DNA of 64,000 bases from Klebsiella sp. WP3-W18-ESBL-02 (GTDB lineage: Bacteria; Pseudomonadota; Gammaproteobacteria; Enterobacterales; Enterobacteriaceae): contig NZ_AP021972.1 of NCBI RefSeq assembly GCF_014168815.1, forward strand, positions 4,898,001 through 4,962,000, given 5' to 3'. The position numbers and the translations under genes are program-made. The notes beneath the pieces are model-generated. The model did no database searches and was not told the DNA's origin. It worked only from the letters and a program-made list of their open reading frames with translations. Positions 27,864-36,138 of the stretch are shown here, in pieces (position 1 is the first letter of the stretch; each line of letters begins with the position of its first letter).

Positions 27864-29884
27864 GATTTCGCTTTCTTTGCCGCCATCATGGCTTTCAGGT
27901 TTGCCAGATGGCTCTGCCCTTTCTGCATCCGCTCTTCGGCGGTAATGACCTTCCGCTCCTGCTCCCAAATGACATCATCCTGCGGCAGTTCCAGCAGGAA
28001 ACGGCTCGGCTCCGGACGCACCAGCTCACCATACTGACGGCGCTCTTTGCACAGGGTAAAAATCAGCTCTTTCTGCGCGCGGGTAATGCCCACATAGGCC
28101 AGGCGACGCTCTTCGTCGACGTTATCTTCATCGATGCTGCTCTGGTGCGGCAACAGCCCCTCCTCCATGCCAACCAGGAAGACATAAGGAAACTCCAGCC
28201 CTTTTGAGGCGTGCAGGGTCATTAGCTGTACCTGGTCCAGCTCTTCCTCACTTTCACCGCGCTCCATCATATCGCGCAGGGTAAAGCGGGTAACCACCTG
28301 CGTGAGGGTCATCGGCTCTTCCAGCTCGCTGCCTTCGAGCATCTCCGTCATCCAGCTGAACAGCGTGTTGACGTTTTTCATACGCATTTCGGCGGCTTTC
28401 GGGCTAGGCGAGGTTTCAAACAACCAGGATTCGTAATCAATGCCGTGAATAAGATCGCGTACGGCGGCAATCGGCTCACGCTCTGCCAGGCGCTGAATTT
28501 CCCCCAGCCACTGGGTAAAGCGGGTCAGCGATTCATAGCCACGCCCGCTGAGCGTCTGACTCAGCCCCATATCGAAGCTGGCGGTAAACAGGCTTTTATT
28601 ACGGGTCATCGCCCATTCGCCGAGCTTTTGCAGCGTCGCGGGGCCAATCTCGCGTTTCGGCGTGTTGACGATACGCAGGAACGCGCTGTCGTCATCCGGG
28701 TTGCTCAGCACGCGCAGATAAGCCAGCAGATCTTTAATTTCCGGGCGCGAGAAAAACGACGTGCCGCCGGAAATTTTGTACGGGATGCGGTTCTGCATCA
28801 GGAATTTTTCAAACACCCGCGACTGGTGGTTGCCACGGTAAAGGATGGCGTAATCCTTATACTGCGTTTTGTTCACAAAGTGGTGGGCGATCAGCTCACC
28901 GGTGACGCGCTCCGCCTCGTGCTCTTCATGATTAGCGCTCAGTACCTTCAGCTCCGGTCCGTAGCCCAGTTCGGAGAACAGACGCTTTTCAAACACGTGT
29001 GGGTTGTTCGCGATCAGAATGTTGGCCGCCTTCAGAATACGCCCGGACGAACGGTAGTTCTGCTCCAGCTTGATGACCCGCAGCGCCGGGAAATCCTGGC
29101 TCAACAGCACCAGGTTCTGCGGACGCGCGCCGCGCCACGAGTAGATAGACTGATCGTCATCACCCACCACGGTAAAACGGGCGCGCTGCCCCACCAGCAG
29201 TTTCACCAGCTCATACTGGCTGGTGTTAGTGTCCTGGTACTCATCCACCAGCAGGTAGCGAATTTTGTTTTGCCAGCGCTCGCGCACTTCTTCATTGCGC
29301 TGCAATAGCAGCGTCGGCAGCAGGATCAGATCGTCAAAGTCCAGCACGTTGCACGCCTTCATATGCGCATCGTACAGGCTATAGCAGTGGGCAAAGATAC
29401 GATCGCGCTCGCCTTTCGCGCTGGCCGCCGCCTGCGCTGGCGTCATCAGATCGTTTTTCCAGTTGGAGATCGTCGAGATCAGCTGCTGAAACACCACCTT
29501 GTCATCTTCGATCAGCCCTTCGGTCAGCTCTTTGAGCAGCGCGGTCTGGTCAGTATCGTCAAACAGCGAGAAGTTCGACTTCATTCCCAACGCGGCATAT
29601 TCACGCTTGATGATATCCAGCCCCAGGGTGTGGAACGTGGAAATCATCAGCCCACGCGCTTCTTTGCGCCCCAGCGTTTGCGCTACGCGCTCTTTCATCT
29701 CGCGCGCGGCCTTATTGGTAAAGGTCACCGCGGCAATGTGCCGCGCCTGATAGCCACAGGCGTGGATCAGATGGGCGATTTTATTGGTGATAACGCGAGT
29801 TTTACCGGAACCCGCCCCCGCCAGCACCAGGCAAGGTCCGGTGACGAATTCGACGGCTTGTTGTTGTCCGGGGTTCAAACGCAT
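27860..29884 (-). CDS. rep: ATP-dependent DNA helicase Rep
   Basis: Rep is a 3'-5' superfamily 1A helicase that helps replication forks pass bound proteins. The 674-residue protein starts MRLNPGQQQAVEFVTGP and has Walker A AGAGSGKT, motif II DEYQDTN, motif III GDDDQSIYSWRGA, and motif V TLHASKGLEF. The start at 29884 matches E. coli; the frame continues 62 codons upstream without support. Confidence 0.97.
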   Translation of the reverse strand: MRLNPGQQQAVEFVTGPCLVLAGAGSGKTRVITNKIAHLIHACGYQARHIAAVTFTNKAAREMKERVAQTLGRKEARGLMISTFHTLGLDIIKREYAALGMKSNFSLFDDTDQTALLKELTEGLIEDDKVVFQQLISTISNWKNDLMTPAQAAASAKGERDRIFAHCYSLYDAHMKACNVLDFDDLILLPTLLLQRNEEVRERWQNKIRYLLVDEYQDTNTSQYELVKLLVGQRARFTVVGDDDQSIYSWRGARPQNLVLLSQDFPALRVIKLEQNYRSSGRILKAANILIANNPHVFEKRLFSELGYGPELKVLSANHEEHEAERVTGELIAHHFVNKTQYKDYAILYRGNHQSRVFEKFLMQNRIPYKISGGTSFFSRPEIKDLLAYLRVLSNPDDDSAFLRIVNTPKREIGPATLQKLGEWAMTRNKSLFTASFDMGLSQTLSGRGYESLTRFTQWLGEIQRLAEREPIAAVRDLIHGIDYESWLFETSPSPKAAEMRMKNVNTLFSWMTEMLEGSELEEPMTLTQVVTRFTLRDMMERGESEEELDQVQLMTLHASKGLEFPYVFLVGMEEGLLPHQSSIDEDNVDEERRLAYVGITRAQKELIFTLCKERRQYGELVRPEPSRFLLELPQDDVIWEQERKVITAEERMQKGQSHLANLKAMMAAKKAKS

Positions 29885-29999
29885 AAAGGGATTGCTCAAT
29901 CTGTAAACACGGGGGTGTGGATTGTAGCAGAAAGTCAGGCGGAGATTTACCCGCCAGATGGTAAAGTGTTGGATAGCTCCCCACGACGAGATAGAGCCC

Positions 30000-30281
30000 A
30001 TGACAAAGAGCGCGGCAGCCCTGCATATCCTGGTAAAAGAAGAAAAACTGGCTCTGGAGATCCTGAGCAAACTGGATCGTGGTATCAGCTTCGATCATCT
30101 GGCGAAACGCTACTCTCGCTGTCCTTCCGGGCGCAACGGCGGCGATCTGGGTGAATTTAAACAGGGGATGATGGTGGGACCATTTGATGCCGCCGTTTTC
30201 AGCTGTCCGCTGCTGAAACCCTACGGACCAGTCAAGACCAAATTTGGCTACCACATCATCAAAGTGCTGTATCGCCGATAA
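30000..30281 (+). CDS. Parvulin-type PPIase, tandem PpiC paralogue
   Basis: A 93-residue single-domain parvulin, the same length as PpiC and 62 of 93 residues identical to the gene that follows (my count by eye). The parvulin residues His9, Cys41, Met58, Phe62 and His85 are all kept, so it is probably an active cytoplasmic peptidyl-prolyl isomerase. Differences cluster in the helix at residues 20-40 and in the loop near 73-81. It starts 49 bp before ppiC in the same direction and diverges from rep. E. coli has one parvulin here, so this is a local duplication or a lineage-specific retained copy. Confidence 0.88.
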   Translation: MTKSAAALHILVKEEKLALEILSKLDRGISFDHLAKRYSRCPSGRNGGDLGEFKQGMMVGPFDAAVFSCPLLKPYGPVKTKFGYHIIKVLYRR

Positions 30282-30309
30282 GCCATGCTAAAATCGCCAG
30301 CCTCATTGA

Positions 30310-30612
<303 letters not shown>

Positions 30613-30615
30613 TAA

Positions 30616-30650
30616 AAAATCCCGGAACGTTCAGGCGCCGGGATTTTTTT
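30616..30650 (+). terminator. Terminator of the parvulin genes
   Basis: The stem AAAATCCCGG / CCGGGATTTT (30616-30625 with 30638-30647) is followed by T residues, directly after the ppiC stop. Confidence 0.88.
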
Positions 30651-30724
30651 GCCGGATGGCGGCTACGCCTTACCCGGCCTACATCTGCTGTGCGTAGGTC
30701 GGGTAAGCGCAAGCGCCACCCGAC
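30651..30724. repeat. BIME (two REP units in inverted order)
   Basis: Two REP units face each other, GCCGGATGGCGGCTACGCC and then GTAGGTCGGGTAAGCGCAAG, between ppiC and the convergent ilvC. Such elements bind gyrase/IHF or stabilise mRNA ends in E. coli. Confidence 0.85.
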
Positions 30725-30731
30725 ATCCTAT

Positions 30732-32207
30732 TTAGCCAGCAACGGCAATGCGTTTCATATCGGTCATGTAACCGCGCAGTTTCTTACCAACCTGCTCGAT
30801 AGCGTGGCTGCGAATCGCTTCGTTCACGTCGCGCAGCTGCGCGTTGTCTACCGCACCTTCGGCAATCGCTTTGCCCAGATCGCCGGTCTGCAGAGTGGTC
30901 ATGAACTCTTTCAGCAGCGGTACGCAAGCATAAGAGAACAGGTAGTTACCGTATTCTGCGGTATCAGAGATAACCACGTTCATTTCGTACAGACGCTTAC
31001 GGGCAATGGTGTTGGCGATCAGCGGCAGTTCATGCAGTGATTCATAGTAAGCAGATTCTTCGATTATGCCGGAGTCGACCATGGTTTCAAACGCCAGCTC
31101 AACGCCCGCTTTCACCATCGCGATCATCAGCACGCCTTTATCGAAGTACTCCTGCTCACCGATTTTACCTTCAAACTGCGCAGCGGTTTCGAACGCGGTT
31201 TTGCCGGTCTCTTCACGCCAGGTCAGCAGTTTCTTATCATCGTTGGCCCAGTCAGCCATCATGCCGGAGGAGAATTCGCCGGAAATGATGTCGTCCATGT
31301 GTTTCTGGAACAGCGGCGCCATAATCTCTTTCAGCTGTTCGGACAGCGCGTAAGCACGCAGTTTCGCCGGGTTAGACAGACGGTCCATCATCAGGGTGAT
31401 GCCGCCCTGCTTCAGCGCTTCGGTGATGGTTTCCCAGCCGAACTGAATCAGTTTTTCCGCATAAGCCGGGTCGGTGCCTTCTGCCACCAGCTTGTCGAAG
31501 CACAGCAGAGAACCGGCCTGCAGCATACCGCACAGGATAGTCTGCTCGCCCATCAGGTCAGATTTCACTTCTGCCACGAAGGAGGATTCCAGTACACCCG
31601 CACGGTGACCGCCGGTAGCTGCGGCCCACGCTTTGGCGATAGCCATGCCTTCGCCTTTCGGATCGTTTTCCGGGTGAACGGCGATCAGGGTTGGAACGCC
31701 GAAACCACGTTTGTATTCTTCACGCACTTCAGTACCCGGACACTTCGGCGCCACCATCACAACGGTGATGTCTTTACGGATCTGCTCGCCGACTTCCACG
31801 ATGTTGAAGCCGTGGGAGTAACCCAGCGCCGCGCCGTCTTTCATCAGCGGCTGTACGGAACGTACTACGTCAGAGTGCTGCTTGTCCGGGGTCAGGTTAA
31901 CCACCAGGTCAGCCTGCGGGATCAGATCTTCGTAGGTGCCCACTTTGAAGCCGTTTTCAGTCGCTTTACGCCAGGAAGCACGCTTCTCAGCAATGGCTTC
32001 TTTACGCAGAGCGTAGGAGATATCCAGACCGGAGTCACGCATGTTCAGGCCCTGGTTCAGACCCTGTGCGCCACAGCCGACGATGACCACTTTTTTACCC
32101 TGAAGGTAGCTTGCGCCATCGGCGAATTCGTCGCGACCCATAAAGCGACATTTGCCCAGCTGCGCCAGCTGCTGGCGCAGGTTCAGTGTATTAAAGTAGT
32201 TAGCCAT
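30732..32207 (-). CDS. ilvC: Ketol-acid reductoisomerase, long (class II) form
   Basis: IlvC converts 2-acetolactate and 2-aceto-2-hydroxybutyrate to the dihydroxy acids with NADPH and Mg2+. The 491-residue length is the class II form with a duplicated helical domain. The NADPH-binding loop VVIGCGAQGLNQGLNMRDSG is clear. It is transcribed away from ilvY, its activator. Confidence 0.98.
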   Translation of the reverse strand: MANYFNTLNLRQQLAQLGKCRFMGRDEFADGASYLQGKKVVIVGCGAQGLNQGLNMRDSGLDISYALRKEAIAEKRASWRKATENGFKVGTYEDLIPQADLVVNLTPDKQHSDVVRSVQPLMKDGAALGYSHGFNIVEVGEQIRKDITVVMVAPKCPGTEVREEYKRGFGVPTLIAVHPENDPKGEGMAIAKAWAAATGGHRAGVLESSFVAEVKSDLMGEQTILCGMLQAGSLLCFDKLVAEGTDPAYAEKLIQFGWETITEALKQGGITLMMDRLSNPAKLRAYALSEQLKEIMAPLFQKHMDDIISGEFSSGMMADWANDDKKLLTWREETGKTAFETAAQFEGKIGEQEYFDKGVLMIAMVKAGVELAFETMVDSGIIEESAYYESLHELPLIANTIARKRLYEMNVVISDTAEYGNYLFSYACVPLLKEFMTTLQTGDLGKAIAEGAVDNAQLRDVNEAIRSHAIEQVGKKLRGYMTDMKRIAVAG

Positions 32208-32359
32208 GGTGATACCTCGTGATGTTGTACTGTCTTATTGTTCGGTTCGCGTTTCAGCGAGAATGTACCCACATTACAACAGGAAATTTATTGCGGAAAT
32301 TGATATATTCACAACGTCACATTGCAATTTCTGCAACGTTAAAAGAGGGAGTAGAATTC
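32208..32359. promoter_or_regulatory. ilvC-ilvY divergent control region
   Basis: This 152-bp region between the divergent starts holds a near-ideal inverted repeat TTGCA-N5-TGCAA at 32322-32336, with a related TTGCGGAAATTG sequence nearby at about 32291-32302. In E. coli IlvY binds tandem operators in this gap and activates ilvC when acetolactate or acetohydroxybutyrate is bound. Assigning these repeats as IlvY operators is inference from position and form. Confidence 0.6.
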
Positions 32360-33268
32360 GTGGATTTACGCGATCTGAAAATGTTCCTGCATCTGGCGGA
32401 TAGCCGCCACTTTGGCCGCAGCGCGCGGGCGATGCACGTCAGCCCCTCCACGCTCTCCCGACAAATTCAGCGCCTGGAAGAAGACCTCGGTCAGCCGCTG
32501 TTTGTACGCGATAACCGTACGGTCACGCTGACCGAAGCGGGCGAAGAGCTGCGCGTATTCGCCCAGCAGACGCTGCTGCAATACCAGCAGCTGCGCCACA
32601 CGCTTGACCAACAAGGGCCGTCGCTGTCGGGTGAATTACATATTTTCTGTTCGGTGACCGCCGCGTACAGCCATCTGCCGCCAATCCTCGACCGCTTCCG
32701 CGCCGAACATCCGTCGGTGGAAATCAAGCTCACCACCGGCGACGCCGCCGATGCGATGGACAAAGTGGTCACCGGCGAGGCCGATCTGGCGATTGCCGGT
32801 AAGCCCGAGACGCTGCCCGGCGCGGTAGCGTTTTCCATGTTAGAGAATCTGGCGGTCGTCCTGATTGCCCCGGCGCTGCCTTGCCCGGTGCGTAATCAGG
32901 TTTCCGTCGAGAAACCCGACTGGTCGACGGTACCGTTTATCATGGCCGATCAGGGGCCGGTACGCCGCCGCATTGAGCTGTGGTTCCGCCGTCACAAAAT
33001 CAGCAACCCATCGATTTACGCTACGGTGGGCGGCCACGAGGCGATGGTTTCAATGGTGGCGCTGGGCTGCGGCGTGGCGCTACTGCCGGAAGTGGTGCTG
33101 GAAAACAGCCCGGAGCCGGTACGTAACCGCGTGATGATTTTAGAGCGCAGCGACGAGAAAACGCCGTTCGAGCTGGGCGTCTGCGCGCCGAAAAAGCGGC
33201 TGCATGAACCGCTGATCGATGCGTTCTGGAAGATCGTCCTCGAGAGAAAAATCGACGACGGGAAGTGA
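32360..33268 (+). CDS. ilvY: LysR-type activator IlvY
   Basis: IlvY activates ilvC in response to its substrates and represses its own gene. The 302-residue protein has an N-terminal winged helix-turn-helix (SRHFGRSARAMHVSPSTLSR) and a C-terminal effector domain, nearly identical to E. coli. I chose a GTG start at 32360 (read as MDLRDLK), preceded by GAGGGAG; the open frame reaches 32219 but has no homology before the GTG. In E. coli its 3' end faces ilvA directly; here an 11.5-kb block lies between. Confidence 0.95.
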   Translation: MDLRDLKMFLHLADSRHFGRSARAMHVSPSTLSRQIQRLEEDLGQPLFVRDNRTVTLTEAGEELRVFAQQTLLQYQQLRHTLDQQGPSLSGELHIFCSVTAAYSHLPPILDRFRAEHPSVEIKLTTGDAADAMDKVVTGEADLAIAGKPETLPGAVAFSMLENLAVVLIAPALPCPVRNQVSVEKPDWSTVPFIMADQGPVRRRIELWFRRHKISNPSIYATVGGHEAMVSMVALGCGVALLPEVVLENSPEPVRNRVMILERSDEKTPFELGVCAPKKRLHEPLIDAFWKIVLERKIDDGK

Positions 33269-33271
33269 TTG

Positions 33272-33973
33272 CTACAGGTCTTCCGGGTCAATCTGCTTCA
33301 TCGTTTCTACCGTCATCAGCCACTGGTACAGCGGCTCCAGCTGGCGAAAGCCGTCGGCTAACTGCGTGACCAGATCGGCGTGGAACAGTTTTTCCACGTC
33401 GGTATCCGTCGCCATTGCAGCAAAGGATTTGCGGTGATACCAGTCGGAAATCGTCGGGTCGAGGCCCTTAGCCCGCAGCCGTTTGTAACTTTCACCCACC
33501 AGCTCAAACGGCGCGCCGCAGCACTCGGCCACCGACAAAAACTGCTGCGGACGTTGTTGCAGCGTATGACGGAACAGATCCATGGTCGGCCTGCTGGCGC
33601 TGTAGTAGCCCAGCCCATAGCGCAAGGTATCTGGACTGATTTCAAAAAAGTATGCTGGCGCATCGGTCCAGTTTTTCGCCGAACGTTTGAAAGTGAGCCA
33701 CATCCGGCTGCGGTACAGCGATTTATCGTGCGAGAAACGCGTGTCACGATGAATACGCGACAGCGTTTTGCCAATCGCCGACCGCGTCTCAAGCTGCGGG
33801 TCTATCTCCAGCATCGTCGGCGCTAAATCGTCCACCAGCGCGCGAAAAGGCGTGAGAATGCTGCGTTCGTAGATAAATCGGTGCTCTTCAAACCATGTTT
33901 TATCGTTCTCTATTCGCACCTGCTGAAGAAAATCGAGCCCTTCTTGTGCAAATCCCTGAAAGCGTCCCGCCAT
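33272..33973 (-). CDS. DUF2461 / TIGR02453-type protein
   Basis: A 233-residue protein of unknown function that I place in the DUF2461 family by its overall pattern: LDFLQQVRIENDKTWFEEHR near the N-terminus, RIHRDTRFSHDKSLYRSRMW in the middle, and PAYFFEISPDTLRYGLGYYS. No membrane segments are apparent. I chose the ATG at 33973 (MAGRFQGFAQEG) because the homology begins there; the frame stays open to 34156. It is convergent with ilvY (3 bp between stops) and divergent from dhaK. Confidence 0.72.
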   Translation of the reverse strand: MAGRFQGFAQEGLDFLQQVRIENDKTWFEEHRFIYERSILTPFRALVDDLAPTMLEIDPQLETRSAIGKTLSRIHRDTRFSHDKSLYRSRMWLTFKRSAKNWTDAPAYFFEISPDTLRYGLGYYSASRPTMDLFRHTLQQRPQQFLSVAECCGAPFELVGESYKRLRAKGLDPTISDWYHRKSFAAMATDTDVEKLFHADLVTQLADGFRQLEPLYQWLMTVETMKQIDPEDL

Positions 33974-34155
33974 CTGCCTGCCTCGCTGAATAGTGTCATC
34001 ACTCGCTTCATAACTATCGCCAATTCCCGCTAAGCGCAACCTGAAATAATGCCCCTTCGTCGGGAGATTAATTGGTATCAAAGGTGCCAGGGGAAAACGA
34101 GCGTCGCAGGTAAAATCGTCTGTAAAGAAACAGTACCTTACGAGAGGGAGTAACA

Positions 34156-35160
34156 ATGCAGAAACCCAAAAAGCTGTTCAACAACACCGATAATATCCGC
34201 AGCGAAATCATGCAGGGGCTCGTATATGCGGGGATGGGGAAACTCCACCCTCTGGCGGAATACTGCGCGGTCTATCGAACGGTAGAATCAGCGGCGCAGA
34301 CCGTTATCGTCAGCGGCGGTGGCAGCGGCCATGAACCCACCTTCGCCGGGTTTGTCGGTGAAGGCGGGATCGACGCCTGCGCGCTCGGCGAGGTTTTCAC
34401 CTCGCCCTCTCCCGATCAGATTATTGAGGCCAGCCGCGCCGTTCATCAGGGCAACGGCGTACTGTTTCTTTACGGGAACTACTCCGGCGACGGCATGAAT
34501 TTTGATATCGCCACCGAGATCCTCGCGGAAGAAGGCATTGAATGCCGTACCGTTCGCGCCACCGATGATATTGCCTCTGCACCGCCAGAAAGAATGTCTG
34601 ACCGTCGTGGCGTCGGCGGGCTGGCATTTTTATACAAGCTGGCGGGGGCGGCAGCACAGTTTGAGCATTACACGCTGCCCGCGCTGGAAGCGCTGGCGCG
34701 GAAAGCCAACCACAATACGCGTACCCTCGGCGTGGCGCTCAGCGGCTGCGCTTTACCGCAGTCCGACACCTTTAATTTTAGCCTGGCAGAAAATGAGATC
34801 GAACTGGGAATTGGTATACACGGCGAGCCCGGGCTGTGCCGCATTCCCCTGCCGCAGACCGATGAACTGGTGGAGATGATGATCGCACGACTGGGCGATG
34901 ACCTGCCGTTTGATCGGGGCGATAAGGTCTGCGTCAGCATCAATAATCTGGGGGCGCTGAGCAACACCGAGCTGATGGTGGTAGCCCGTAAAGTCGGTAT
35001 GGCGTTGGCAGAACGTGACATCACCACCTATGACGTGCAGGTGGGACATTTCTGTACCTCGCTGGAGATGTCTGGCTTCTCACTCAGCCTGCTGCGGCTA
35101 GATGCGGAAATGCAGCGTCTGTATGACTACCCCATTAATACGCTCGGCTGGAGAAAATAA
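34156..35160 (+). CDS. DhaK-type kinase subunit (set 1)
   Basis: A 334-residue protein of the DhaK domain family, which binds dihydroxyacetone or a related ketose covalently through a histidine. That residue is His222 in GIGIHGEPG, and the capping His59 lies in SGGGSGHEP. GNYSGDGMNFD is also conserved. It is shorter than E. coli DhaK (356). A GAGGGAG ribosome site precedes the ATG. dhaL begins 1 bp after the stop. No DhaM (the PTS phosphoryl donor of E. coli) lies nearby, so the donor could be ATP as in other two-subunit triose/tetrose kinases. The exact substrate is unknown. Confidence 0.85.
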   Translation: MQKPKKLFNNTDNIRSEIMQGLVYAGMGKLHPLAEYCAVYRTVESAAQTVIVSGGGSGHEPTFAGFVGEGGIDACALGEVFTSPSPDQIIEASRAVHQGNGVLFLYGNYSGDGMNFDIATEILAEEGIECRTVRATDDIASAPPERMSDRRGVGGLAFLYKLAGAAAQFEHYTLPALEALARKANHNTRTLGVALSGCALPQSDTFNFSLAENEIELGIGIHGEPGLCRIPLPQTDELVEMMIARLGDDLPFDRGDKVCVSINNLGALSNTELMVVARKVGMALAERDITTYDVQVGHFCTSLEMSGFSLSLLRLDAEMQRLYDYPINTLGWRK

Positions 35161-35161
35161 G

Positions 35162-35791
35162 ATGAATGTAACGCAATTCACCGCTTGCCTACGGTATGTC
35201 TGTGAGGGAATGATCGCCAGTGAACCACGCCTGACCGCGCTCGATCAGGTCATTGGCGATGGCGACCACGGTATTGGCATCAAGCGCGGCTTTACCGCGC
35301 TACACGCTTTACTCACATCCGCCGATTTTGCACCCGCCGATATCGGCGACTGTCTTTTGCATAGCGGGACGCGGCTGATGACCAGCATGGGCGGCGCTTC
35401 CGGGGCCATTTTCGGCACCCTCTTCCGCACTGGAGGAAAAGGGATGATGGGCCAGACTGACTTTGATGCTGCCGCGCTGGCCGAGTGGCTGGCGATAGGC
35501 ATGCAGGCCATCCACCAACGCGGCGGCGCAAAGCCCGGTGATAAAACGATGGTCGATGCACTGGCCGCAGCGTCTGAGCGAGCCAACGCTGACGTTGCGC
35601 TACCGTTGTCTGAATCGCTATCCCACTGCGCACAGGCGGCTATGGTGGGATCGGAAAAAACCGCGGCCATGGTTGCCCGCTTCGGACGGGCAAAGAATCT
35701 GGGCGAGCGGGCCATCGGGCACTGCGATCCCGGCGCCGTCTCCATGGCGCTGATCCTGCAGTTTATGGCCGAATTTGCCCAGCGGGGCTAA
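35162..35791 (+). CDS. DhaL-type kinase subunit (set 1)
   Basis: A 209-residue nucleotide-binding partner of the preceding DhaK. The Mg-nucleotide aspartates are seen in LDQVIGDGDHG (Asp28, Asp33, Asp35), and the loop MTSMGGASGAIFGTL matches the family. The length equals E. coli DhaL (210). With 1 bp between the genes, the two subunits are probably made in equal amount. A strong hairpin follows at 35810-35843. Confidence 0.85.
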   Translation: MNVTQFTACLRYVCEGMIASEPRLTALDQVIGDGDHGIGIKRGFTALHALLTSADFAPADIGDCLLHSGTRLMTSMGGASGAIFGTLFRTGGKGMMGQTDFDAAALAEWLAIGMQAIHQRGGAKPGDKTMVDALAAASERANADVALPLSESLSHCAQAAMVGSEKTAAMVARFGRAKNLGERAIGHCDPGAVSMALILQFMAEFAQRG

Positions 35792-35809
35792 CTGATTATC
35801 GCCATCATT

Positions 35810-35843
35810 CAACGGGGTGCATGTTCGTACATGCATCCCGTTG
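35810..35843. promoter_or_regulatory. Strong 15-bp hairpin after dhaL
   Basis: The arms 35810-35824 and 35829-35843 pair over 15 bp with a single G-T wobble around a TCGT loop; the inner part is a perfect TGCATGT / ACATGCA. It starts 18 bp after the dhaL stop. No T run follows on either side, so it is not a textbook terminator. It may protect the mRNA end, pause polymerase or be a protein-binding palindrome. Confidence 0.7.
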
Positions 35844-35909
35844 CGCCATTGGACACAGCGCCGGACGGCGAAAATCAGTGGTAGATTCAGTATTGACGCT
35901 CCTTTTCTG

Positions 35910-35915
35910 TATAAT
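35910..35915 (+). promoter_or_regulatory. Likely -10 box of the fabV promoter
   Basis: A perfect TATAAT followed by a GC-rich discriminator (GCCCCGTGCC), like those of growth-rate-controlled promoters. The -35 at normal spacing is weak (TTCAGT at 35886-35891, 18 bp). The predicted start is near 35922, which would give fabV a leader of about 215 nt. Confidence 0.5.
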
Positions 35916-35921
35916 GCCCCG

Positions 35922-36138
35922 TGCCATAATAGATAAGCGGAATTTGCATGACTGAGAATGCCCGGCGGATCAGCCGGTTCCGTGGCCGATGTTTGTCAGA
36001 CCTCCTCCTCATTGAGTTTTAAGGTGCTGAAAACAGAGGTGCAGTGGGGGGCTTGTTAACCATTATGTTAAGCAAGCCAGAACAGACGGTGTCATTGCGC
36101 ACTTGACAGCGAAAATACAAACTTAATTAGCCATCATT
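35922..36138 (+). promoter_or_regulatory. Long structured leader of fabV
   Basis: The stretch before fabV can form an upstream CCGGC / GCCGG stem (about 35961-35976) and a larger hairpin whose arms, 36050-36060 and 36067-36078, pair over 11 bp with one bulged G around a CATTAT loop. A short ORF with ATG at 35948 and TAA at 36020-36022 (24 codons, Arg-rich, start MTENARRISRFRGR) lies between them. I do not recognise a known riboswitch. Confidence 0.45.

Noticed and set aside
35893..35915. TTGACG followed by TATAAT before fabV as one promoter
   Set aside because: The spacing is only 11 bp, too short for sigma-70; the TATAAT is kept with a weaker -35 at normal distance.
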